Assembly: GCA_012517755.1 (NCBI GenBank)
Contig: JAAYUH010000139.1
Coordinates: forward strand, 1-20,664
DNA length: 20,664 nucleotides
Origin: a bacterium
GTDB lineage: Bacteria; Caldisericota; Caldisericia; B22-G15
Direction of reading: 5' to 3'
The position numbers and the translations under genes were made by a program. Shown here piece after piece: positions 7,700 through 13,609 of the stretch (position 1 is its first letter; every line of letters begins with the position of its first letter). Below the pieces are notes generated by a model. It saw only the letters and a list, made by a program, of their open reading frames with translations. It had not been told where the DNA came from and did no database searches.

Positions 7700-8361
7700 C
7701 AGTTAATAATTTTAAAACCTACCTCTTCTAAATAATTTTTTATCTCACTGAAACTATATATTCTATAATTCCTTATATATTCATATATCTTTCCATCTTT
7801 AATAAAAATTCTTTCTGTTTTTAATCTACTTGTTTTTAAATTTATTTTATTTTTTTCTAATATATACATTCCTTCTTTTTTCTCCCATCTCTCTTTTGGA
7901 AGATTATTTATTAAATAATATATATTTTCAATATCTAACAAAAATTTACCATCTTTTTTTAATGCTCTGTATATTTTTTTTAATAAATCAAAATTTTCTT
8001 CATCTTCAAAATATCCAAAACTTGTCCATATTGATATTACACTATCAAATTCATCTTCAAAATCTATTTTTCTTATGTCCATATCTATAAATTTTAAATT
8101 TTCATTTATGTATTTATTTTTATTTGCAATATCAATGAATGTTTTATTAAAATCTATGCCTAATCCTATAAAATCTCTTTTACCAAGTTCTATTAAATGT
8201 CTTCCTATACCGCATCCAAGATCAAGAATTTTATCTTTTTCTTTTAAAGACAAAACATCAATTATAAAATCAACCTGTTTTTTTGTTAACTCCTCACTTT
8301 GAGTAATTAGATTATATTTTAAATAATTTTCATCGAACCAATTAAAAAACCATTCATCCAT
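7627..8361 (-). CDS. Class I SAM-dependent methyltransferase
   Basis: This is a cytoplasmic methyltransferase of about 244 aa. The SAM-binding motif I, ILDLGCGIGRHLIELG, lies near residue 45. The acidic motif II residue is in GIDFN and a later motif is ISIWTSFGYFEDEE. The family fold is clear; the substrate (small molecule, protein or RNA) is not. An ATG three codons upstream (8370) is possible, but the TATAAT box at 8374-8369 overlaps it. I therefore prefer the ATG at 8361, seven nucleotides after the -10 box, which would make the mRNA leaderless. MDEWFFNWFDENYL is also a familiar start in this family. The gene converges on comEC and overlaps its end by 73 bp. It is divergent from the thioredoxin-like gene at 8547, so it could relate to that cassette, but nothing links them beyond proximity. 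Confidence 0.8.
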   Translation of the reverse strand: MDEWFFNWFDENYLKYNLITQSEELTKKQVDFIIDVLSLKEKDKILDLGCGIGRHLIELGKRDFIGLGIDFNKTFIDIANKNKYINENLKFIDMDIRKIDFEDEFDSVISIWTSFGYFEDEENFDLLKKIYRALKKDGKFLLDIENIYYLINNLPKERWEKKEGMYILEKNKINLKTSRLKTERIFIKDGKIYEYIRNYRIYSFSEIKNYLEEVGFKIINCYGGYEKEELNLFSKRLVIVSEKS

Positions 8362-8368
8362 TTGATAC

Positions 8369-8374
8369 ATTATA
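8369..8374 (-). promoter_or_regulatory. -10 box of the methyltransferase gene (leaderless arrangement)
   Basis: A perfect TATAAT on the minus strand overlaps the first possible ATG (8370) and ends 7 nt before the second ATG (8361). The A of that ATG is thus at the expected transcription start. The -35 region (TTATAA, 17-bp spacing) is poor, about 3/6. No Shine-Dalgarno is seen. Confidence 0.45.
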
Positions 8375-8420
8375 ATATATATCTAAATTTTTTATAAAAT
8401 TAATTTAATATCAAACATAA

Positions 8421-8445
8421 ATAAATTTTAAAATATAAAATTTAT
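8421..8445. repeat. 10-bp perfect inverted repeat between divergent genes
   Basis: ATAAATTTTA and TAAAATTTAT are perfect reverse complements separated by AAATA. They lie in the 185-bp gap between the divergent methyltransferase and thioredoxin-like genes. The element could be a regulator site for one or both promoters. It is AT-only, so chance is a real possibility. Confidence 0.3.
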
Positions 8446-8501
8446 CTTAAAGATAGATTGTAACTTTTATTTTTTTAGAATATTTGGACCTATAGAACCT
8501 C

Positions 8502-8527
8502 TTGAAAAGTTTTTTTTGAATTATAAT
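8502..8527 (+). promoter_or_regulatory. Candidate promoter of the thioredoxin/peptide/ABC cassette
   Basis: TATAAT at 8522-8527 is perfect. TTGAAA at 8502-8507 is a good -35 sequence but only 14 bp away, shorter than the usual 16-18. The start site would be about 8534, so the GAGG at 8534-8537 would sit at the very 5' end of the mRNA. The tight spacing could mean weak or regulated activity. Confidence 0.35.
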
Positions 8528-8546
8528 TAAATTGAGGATAAGAAAA

Positions 8547-9656
8547 ATGAAAACTAATTTAAGATTTTTTATTATTATAACAATAATTATAGTTATAATA
8601 ATATCAACAGTTTTTTTGTACAAAATTCATAATAAAAGTGAAACTGAAAATAATAATATAATATCGACCACAATGTTTATTCCAAATCAATCTCTTTCGG
8701 TAGGAACTATTGTAAATTTTGATACTCAAATTCAAGATATAAGTAATAAGATTGTAAATTTCAAGGGTAAAAAAGTTTTTATCTTCGCAAATAATCGTTG
8801 TGGTAGTTGTATGTATCTCAATTTTCCTCTTGTTGAATGGATAAAAAAATTTAAAGAAATAGATTTTTACTTTTTTGAGTCAAGCAATCAGCAACCATTA
8901 ATATACTCAGAACTAAAACAGGAATCAAATTTTTACACTTTTGTTGGAGGTGAATATTTTAATCTTTTCAAAAACCCTGCTACTCCAACTGTTTTCTTTA
9001 TTGATGAAAATAATAAAATTGTTTGGAAAAGAACAGGATTTCAAATCTCTGATTACAAAGAGTATGAGGAGAGAATAGAAGAATTTTCTAAAGGTAAATA
9101 TGATTTCAATGATTATCAAAGAAATATTGGTTTGGGAGAAATATTTCCAGAAATTATCTATAAATATAAAGATGATGTTTTCTTATTTCCTGATGATTTT
9201 AAAGGAGAACCAACAATAATATTTTTTCTCTTTTCTTCATGTAAATCCTGCAGGAACATAATAGATTTAATGACTGATAATATTTCAAAAAATGAAAAAA
9301 TCAATAAAGTGATAGTTTTTGCTGATACTACTAAAGAAACAATTGAAGCAAATTTAAATTTTGCAGTTCATTTTTCCTTGAAAGATATTGAAATGCAAAT
9401 CAAACATGCAGAGTTATACAAATACATAGATTCCCAGTATATATTAGAAAAAATTAAATCCTTTAAAAATACAGTTTTTATTAAGGATGATTTCTTCTTT
9501 ATTCCTAAAATGGTTGGAATGGTTGGTGGACCTTATGCCTTTATTTTAAATTCAGAGGGAAAAATTCTATCCATAAACAGCATTGGTTTTGAAGATCCCG
9601 AAATTTTAAATAAATTTTTTGAAGGATGTATAAAAATATTGAAAGAATGGAGGTGA
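8547..9656 (+). CDS. Membrane-anchored protein with two thioredoxin-like domains
   Basis: This 369-aa protein has an N-terminal transmembrane helix (about residues 6-25, after KMKTNLR-type basic residues) and then two thioredoxin-fold units outside the membrane. Unit one has CGSC at 85-88 and a cis-Pro loop TPTVFF (Pro147). Unit two has CKSC at 232-235 and GGPYAFIL (Pro329). It looks like a thiol-disulfide oxidoreductase or reductase relay of the TlpA/ResA type, but fused in tandem. Sequence similarity between the halves is low. A longer reading from TTG at 8532 is possible. I choose ATG 8547 because GAGG at 8534-8537 is correctly placed for it. The next gene, 5 nt downstream, encodes a ten-cysteine secreted peptide, so this protein is the natural candidate to form or edit its disulfides. 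That role is inference from context. Redox direction cannot be read from the sequence. Confidence 0.75.
   Translation: MKTNLRFFIIITIIIVIIISTVFLYKIHNKSETENNNIISTTMFIPNQSLSVGTIVNFDTQIQDISNKIVNFKGKKVFIFANNRCGSCMYLNFPLVEWIKKFKEIDFYFFESSNQQPLIYSELKQESNFYTFVGGEYFNLFKNPATPTVFFIDENNKIVWKRTGFQISDYKEYEERIEEFSKGKYDFNDYQRNIGLGEIFPEIIYKYKDDVFLFPDDFKGEPTIIFFLFSSCKSCRNIIDLMTDNISKNEKINKVIVFADTTKETIEANLNFAVHFSLKDIEMQIKHAELYKYIDSQYILEKIKSFKNTVFIKDDFFFIPKMVGMVGGPYAFILNSEGKILSINSIGFEDPEILNKFFEGCIKILKEWR
9649..9656 (+). promoter_or_regulatory. Strong ribosome binding site that decides the peptide start
   Basis: GGAGGTGA is an 8-base match to the anti-Shine-Dalgarno complement. It lies 5 nt before ATG 9662 and overlaps the stop codon of the upstream gene. 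It places the peptide's start at 9662, not at the in-frame ATG at 9626 or the one within the site. It also predicts high expression of the peptide. Confidence 0.75.
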
Positions 9657-9661
9657 AAAAG

Positions 9662-9940
9662 ATGAAAGAAAGAGAAGTTACCAGGATAAGGAAAATATTA
9701 GTACTTCTTATTGTTTCAATTTTACTATTTCTTGTTATTAATGAATTAGTATTGAGTTATTGTGATGTAGGATGCTATGGTCCTGGTAATTATTGGTGTT
9801 GGAAGTGTTGTAATAGTTGTTACCTTAATGGTACTATATACTGGAACTATTACGATTATGGTAAATGTTATCAAGGTCCTTACGCTCAAAGTTGTTTATA
9901 TCCAGTTTTATTGATAAGTTGTACAAATTATTGCCCTTAA
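9662..9940 (+). CDS. Small cysteine- and tyrosine-rich secreted/anchored peptide
   Basis: I do not recognise a family. The 92-aa product has a basic N-terminus (KEREVTRIRK), one hydrophobic segment at residues 12-31 that could be a signal peptide or anchor, and then a 59-residue tail with ten cysteines starting at Cys34. The tail includes NYWCWKCCNSC and ends TNYCP. It is also rich in Tyr, Trp, Gly and Asn and nearly free of charge. An even number of Cys in a short exported domain suggests up to five disulfides. It sits between a double-thioredoxin membrane protein and a MacB/FtsX-type ABC transporter, like the precursor in a peptide-secretion cassette. No double-glycine leader or radical-SAM partner is present. 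The strong ribosome site at 9649 fixes the start. Alternatives are a bacteriocin-like toxin, a surface or adhesive peptide, or a metal-binding protein. Confidence 0.7.
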   Translation: MKEREVTRIRKILVLLIVSILLFLVINELVLSYCDVGCYGPGNYWCWKCCNSCYLNGTIYWNYYDYGKCYQGPYAQSCLYPVLLISCTNYCP

Positions 9941-9977
9941 TATAATAAAATATTTTTATAATATGAAAGATGCGTAA

Positions 9978-12449
9978 ATGAAAAGATTAATTCCTTTTTT
10001 ACTTTTATTAATTTTTGTTGGTTCATCTTTTTCCATTCTTTTTGTTGTTACAAATTTTATTACTCTTAATAGAGAACTCAATGATTATATAGAAGATTAT
10101 CCATATGCTCATCAAATTATAGTTGGACATTGGGGTAGTTTTAATAAAATTGTTCCAAAATATGAAAGATATGTAAATAAAATTAATAAACTATTGTATG
10201 AATCTTCTGGAGAGGTTTATGAAGAATTTGAAGAGAGTTCTCTGGGAATAACTGAAATGAAACTTGAAGATTTTGAGATAGAGAAAATAATAAAACTTCC
10301 TAATATTAAATCTTATTTTATTTTTGATTGGTCATTATCAGATGCATATATAAAAATCCCTAATAAAGAAAAAGTGGAAAGGATAGTACTTTTTTCTTTA
10401 CCTCCAGATTATCTTAAAGCATTTCATCCACCACTAAAAGAAGGGAGGTATTATGATGAAAATGATCCATTAAATGTAATAATTATCCCTGATTATTATT
10501 CAAAATTATTTTTTCATAACGAATCGCCAATAGGGAAAAATATAACTATGAAAATAGATGATAAGGAAATAAATTTTGAAGTTATAGGTGTATTATCTGA
10601 AACATCAAAAGAGTATATAAACTCATCATTATTAGGTTCTGGTTGTTTAACTCCATATCCTCCTCAACAAAAATATTATTATAGAGATAATGAAAAGATA
10701 CCTTATATATCTACAAAAGATTTATTGATAATTCCTGAAGATGGGAAGGCAAATAATGTTCTTCAAGGTATAAAAAATGTTCTTGGGAAAGAGAAGTATG
10801 ATTCAATTGTTTCATATTCATTATGGATTCTTGAAAATGGATCAGAATTTCAAATAAGAAAAGAAAGAATTACAACACTTGCCTTTGCATCATTTTTTAC
10901 TCTTCTTGTAACTGTTTTTTCAATAATAAGTTTCATAAGATTTGATATCCTTTCAAGGAGAAGAGAAATAGGTATAAAAAGAGCAATTGGTGCAACTATA
11001 ATTAAGATTTCAAACAGTTATTTTATCTATATTTTTAAATTATTCTTTACAGGTTATCTTCTTTCAATTCTTTTCTTTTATCTTTTTATTCCATTTTTTA
11101 AGAAATATAACAGATTTGGTTTCTTTCTTTCATACTCTTCTCGAAAGATTACGGATATACTTCCTCTTAATCTGGATTTTAACTCAATAATCATCTCCTT
11201 CTGTTTAATTCTTGTAATTATATATATCTTCACTATCTTCTTTACCTTTCAGACTCTTAAACAACCTCCCGCAACTCTTATAAGACCCATTGAACAGGGA
11301 AGAATAAAATCATACACTCCCTTTCTTATGGTAATTACTCTCTTTTGTGTTTTGATGCTTTTTACATCCTCTTCAATAATTGTCTCACAGAGAAAATTAA
11401 CAGAAGATATTTTTAATGATATAGAACCTGATGTTATAAGAATCCTTCCTAAATCTCCTTATGGAATAGGAGAAGATTTGGATTTATTAATGAAAGATTT
11501 AATTACAAGTTACACATTTGATGATTATAAGGCTGTAAAGGAAACCTTTAAAGAAAAGGCAGTTATAGGATTCAGATTAAGAGTTCCATATCTTACAAAG
11601 ATCCCTCACCCTCAGGACATAGATAAGGAGTTTGAACTAAGAATAACAGGAGCAACTGAAGATTTTCCATCAATTTTTGACCTAACTCTATCCGAAGGAA
11701 GATTTATAAAAGATGAGGAGAGTGGAAAATGTGTGGTGGGATTTGAGGTATCTAAAGTCTTTAACCTTAAATCTAACGATGAGTTTATGGGATTTGAAGT
11801 TGTAGGGGTTCTTGAAAAGAAAGCAAAACTTACAGACCACTCAATGTTTATATCTTTAATAGATTGGCCTTTTCTATTTCCAACTCCATTATCTGGTTCT
11901 GAGGGAGGGCATGGATTTATCTTTGTTAAACCAATAGATAAAAACAATGGTCAGATATATGAAGAAATACTCGATTTTCTTGAAAGAAGACATCCAGGTA
12001 AATTAAGAGGCGTAGTTCTCGATATTGGAGATCTTGTCAGTAAGATAGCAAATGCAAGAATGAGTACATATATACTTCTTTTTATGTTCTCTCTTTTTGC
12101 TTTTATTTCATCACTTTTATACCTTTCTGTCCTCATGCTCATAGATATCATAAGAAGAACAAAAGAGATAGGAATAAAAAGAGCAATAGGAGCAACAAAA
12201 AAGAATATAATGATTGAGTTTGTCTTTAAAAGTTTAAAGATTGGCGTTCTATCTTTAATATTAGGCATTATTTTAGGGACATTTATATCACTTCTTATAG
12301 CAAATAGAGAAGGGTTATCCTTCTATGTTCCATCAACTTATTTAATTCTGTTTATCATAATTTATATAGGTTGTATAACTCTTTTTTCTTTAATTCCTGC
12401 ACAATATGCTGTAAATATAAAGCCTAATGAGGCAATAAGAAATGAATAG
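9978..12449 (+). CDS. ABC transporter permease, tandem FtsX/MacB-type
   Basis: This is an 823-aa permease made of two FtsX-like units. Each has a leading helix (about residues 5-27 and 448-468), a large extracytoplasmic domain (about 28-295 and 469-695) and three helices (about 297-425 and 700-812). The conserved cytoplasmic coupling segment EIGIKRAIGAT occurs twice, starting at residues 330 and 730. This architecture belongs to type VII (MacB/LolCE-like) systems, which move peptides, lipoproteins or antibiotics from the outer face of the membrane rather than ordinary import. Its ATPase follows after 9 nt. Ribosome binding is weak. Two TATAAT boxes occur in the 37-nt gap upstream (9941 and 9957; a poor -35, TTGTAC, at 9919), so a separate promoter is possible. 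Base composition rises from about 25% G+C in the first third to 32-42% in many lines of 11221-12180. Confidence 0.88.
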   Translation: MKRLIPFLLLLIFVGSSFSILFVVTNFITLNRELNDYIEDYPYAHQIIVGHWGSFNKIVPKYERYVNKINKLLYESSGEVYEEFEESSLGITEMKLEDFEIEKIIKLPNIKSYFIFDWSLSDAYIKIPNKEKVERIVLFSLPPDYLKAFHPPLKEGRYYDENDPLNVIIIPDYYSKLFFHNESPIGKNITMKIDDKEINFEVIGVLSETSKEYINSSLLGSGCLTPYPPQQKYYYRDNEKIPYISTKDLLIIPEDGKANNVLQGIKNVLGKEKYDSIVSYSLWILENGSEFQIRKERITTLAFASFFTLLVTVFSIISFIRFDILSRRREIGIKRAIGATIIKISNSYFIYIFKLFFTGYLLSILFFYLFIPFFKKYNRFGFFLSYSSRKITDILPLNLDFNSIIISFCLILVIIYIFTIFFTFQTLKQPPATLIRPIEQGRIKSYTPFLMVITLFCVLMLFTSSSIIVSQRKLTEDIFNDIEPDVIRILPKSPYGIGEDLDLLMKDLITSYTFDDYKAVKETFKEKAVIGFRLRVPYLTKIPHPQDIDKEFELRITGATEDFPSIFDLTLSEGRFIKDEESGKCVVGFEVSKVFNLKSNDEFMGFEVVGVLEKKAKLTDHSMFISLIDWPFLFPTPLSGSEGGHGFIFVKPIDKNNGQIYEEILDFLERRHPGKLRGVVLDIGDLVSKIANARMSTYILLFMFSLFAFISSLLYLSVLMLIDIIRRTKEIGIKRAIGATKKNIMIEFVFKSLKIGVLSLILGIILGTFISLLIANREGLSFYVPSTYLILFIIIYIGCITLFSLIPAQYAVNIKPNEAIRNE

Positions 12450-12458
12450 GAGGTAATA

Positions 12459-13139
12459 ATGATAACTTTGGAAAATGTGAGTAAGATATATTTAAAAAGA
12501 GGAGTTGTAGTAAGTGCATTAAAAAACATTAATTTAAATATTTATGAGCATGAATACATAACTATTATAGGACCTTCAGGATCAGGTAAAACAACTCTTT
12601 TAAATATCATAGGTACAATTGATAATCCCACAGAAGGGAAAATTTATATTGAAAGAGAAGAAGTATTATTTTTAAAAGATACTTTATTATCAAAATTCAG
12701 AAGAGAAAAGATTGGTTTTGTTTTTCAATCATTTAATTTAATCAATGATTTAAAAGTCTGGGAAAATGTTTCTCTTCCTCTTTATTATAGTGGAGAAAAA
12801 AGAAAAAAAATTCTTAAAGAAAAAGCTTTACAAATACTATATAAGGTTGGACTGGAAAAAAGAGTAGAACATTTTCCAACCGAACTTTCAGCGGGTGAAG
12901 AACAGAGAGTTGCCATAGCAAGAGCATTAATAAACAATCCTAAAATAATACTTGCTGATGAACCAACAGGAAATCTTGATACAAAAACATCTGATGAAAT
13001 AATTAAACTGTTTGAAATACTTTATGAAACAGAAAGAGTTACTCTCATCATTGTAACTCATAATCCTGAAATATCCAAAAGAGCAAAAAAAATCATTCAT
13101 CTTGTGGATGGCGAGATAAAAAATATAAAAGAAAATTAA
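12459..13139 (+). CDS. ABC transporter ATP-binding protein (MacB/LolD-type)
   Basis: This 226-aa cytoplasmic ATPase pairs with the tandem permease just upstream. It shows the Walker A GPSGSGKT (residues 38-45), the Q-loop region FVFQSFNLI, the signature LSAGEEQR (143-150), the Walker B ILADEPTGNLD (Asp167, Glu168) and the switch His201 in VTHN. FQSFNL and DEPTGNLD are typical of the LolD/MacB/FtsE-like group. The third signature position is Ala instead of the usual Gly (LSAGE versus LSGGQ), a tolerated change. AGGAGGTAATA before the ATG is a strong ribosome site. It is the last gene of the cassette and is followed by 188 bp with an AT hairpin and then the rpsO promoter. It powers whatever the permease moves; the Cys-rich peptide is my favoured substrate. 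Confidence 0.92.
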   Translation: MITLENVSKIYLKRGVVVSALKNINLNIYEHEYITIIGPSGSGKTTLLNIIGTIDNPTEGKIYIEREEVLFLKDTLLSKFRREKIGFVFQSFNLINDLKVWENVSLPLYYSGEKRKKILKEKALQILYKVGLEKRVEHFPTELSAGEEQRVAIARALINNPKIILADEPTGNLDTKTSDEIIKLFEILYETERVTLIIVTHNPEISKRAKKIIHLVDGEIKNIKEN

Positions 13140-13143
13140 TAAA

Positions 13144-13173
13144 ATTTTTTTAATATAATTAAATCAAAAAAAT
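13144..13173. terminator. Possible AT-only terminator hairpin after the ABC cassette
   Basis: The arms ATTTTTTTAAT and ATCAAAAAAAT pair at 10 of 11 positions around an 8-nt loop, just after the ATPase stop. The stem has no G-C pairs and no long T-run follows, so it would be a weak terminator at best. It is the only structure between this operon and the rpsO promoter. Confidence 0.2.
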
Positions 13174-13220
13174 ATTTCATTTAAAAAATACATTTTATAA
13201 AAATCACTAATCCCATAAAT

Positions 13221-13249
13221 TTGAAATTTACAATTTGATATGTTATAAT
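13221..13249 (+). promoter_or_regulatory. Strong promoter of the rpsO-pnp operon
   Basis: TTGAAA (13221-13226), a 17-bp spacer and TATAAT (13244-13249) are present, with TGT directly before the -10 (extended -10 form). This is the best promoter in the window and has the same hexamers as the promoter at 210. Transcription should start near 13256, leaving a leader of about 72 nt before rpsO. Confidence 0.75.
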
Positions 13250-13255
13250 TTAAAA

Positions 13256-13327
13256 AAATTGAGATTAAAGCCAATGATCCTTAACCTGGATAAAAAGTCT
13301 CGGTTATGGGAAGGTTAGGAGGTAAGA
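13256..13327 (+). promoter_or_regulatory. rpsO 5' leader with mutually exclusive structures (candidate S15 autoregulatory RNA)
   Basis: CCTTAACC (13279-13286) can pair with GGTT (13302-13305) plus AAGG (13311-13314), with ATGGG bulged. A short inner GGA/TCT helix is also possible. Alternatively TAACCT (13282-13287) can pair with AGGTTA (13312-13317). That pairing can extend into the Shine-Dalgarno AGGAGG at 13317-13322 and would hide it. Ribosomal protein S15 is known to regulate its own mRNA in several bacteria through leader structures that differ between phyla. That this leader is one of them is inference. Confidence 0.4.
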
Positions 13328-13594
13328 ATGTTAGACAAGAAAGAAAAGCAAGAGGTTATTGATAAGTTCAAACTCCATGAAAATGACACAGGTTCTGTTG
13401 AAGTTCAGATAGCTATTTTAACTGAAAAAATTAAAAAACTATCTGATCATCTTAAAGAACATAAAAAGGATCATTCTTCAAGGAGAGGACTACTCAAAAT
13501 GGTTGGAAGAAGAAGAAAATTATTGAATTATTTGAAAGAAAAAGATTATGATAAATATTTACAATTACTGGAAAATCTTAATTTAAGAAAATAA
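13328..13594 (+). CDS. rpsO: 30S ribosomal protein S15
   Basis: This 88-aa protein has the full S15 pattern: LHENDTGSVEVQIAILTEKI, the HLKEHKKDHSSRRGLL block that contacts 16S rRNA helices 20-22, and MVGRRRKLLNYL. The length is standard. It binds the central domain of 16S rRNA early in 30S assembly. AGGAGG at 13317-13322 precedes the ATG by 5 nt. It is first in the operon, 15 nt before pnp, the classic rpsO-pnp pairing found across bacteria. The structured 72-nt leader suggests feedback control of the gene by its own product. Confidence 0.97.
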   Translation: MLDKKEKQEVIDKFKLHENDTGSVEVQIAILTEKIKKLSDHLKEHKKDHSSRRGLLKMVGRRRKLLNYLKEKDYDKYLQLLENLNLRK

Positions 13595-13609
13595 TATGTA
13601 AGGAGAAAA

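Noticed and set aside
7830..8302. Plus-strand open frames (86 and 75 codons) within the methyltransferase region
   Set aside because: They are Leu/Phe/Ile-rich translations of the antisense of an AT-rich gene; the minus-strand frame has an intact SAM-binding motif.
8532..8546. TTG start for the double-thioredoxin protein
   Set aside because: GAGG at 8534-8537 lies inside that extension and is ideally placed for ATG 8547, so the later start is preferred.
9626..9661. Upstream ATG giving a 104-aa form of the Cys-rich peptide
   Set aside because: It overlaps the preceding gene and has no ribosome site, whereas GGAGGTGA points to ATG 9662.
11612..12268. Two consecutive minus-strand open frames (111 and 105 codons) opposite the permease gene
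   Set aside because: They lie wholly antisense to a well-supported ABC permease with clear FtsX motifs, and lack recognisable domains. They are explained by the locally higher G+C.
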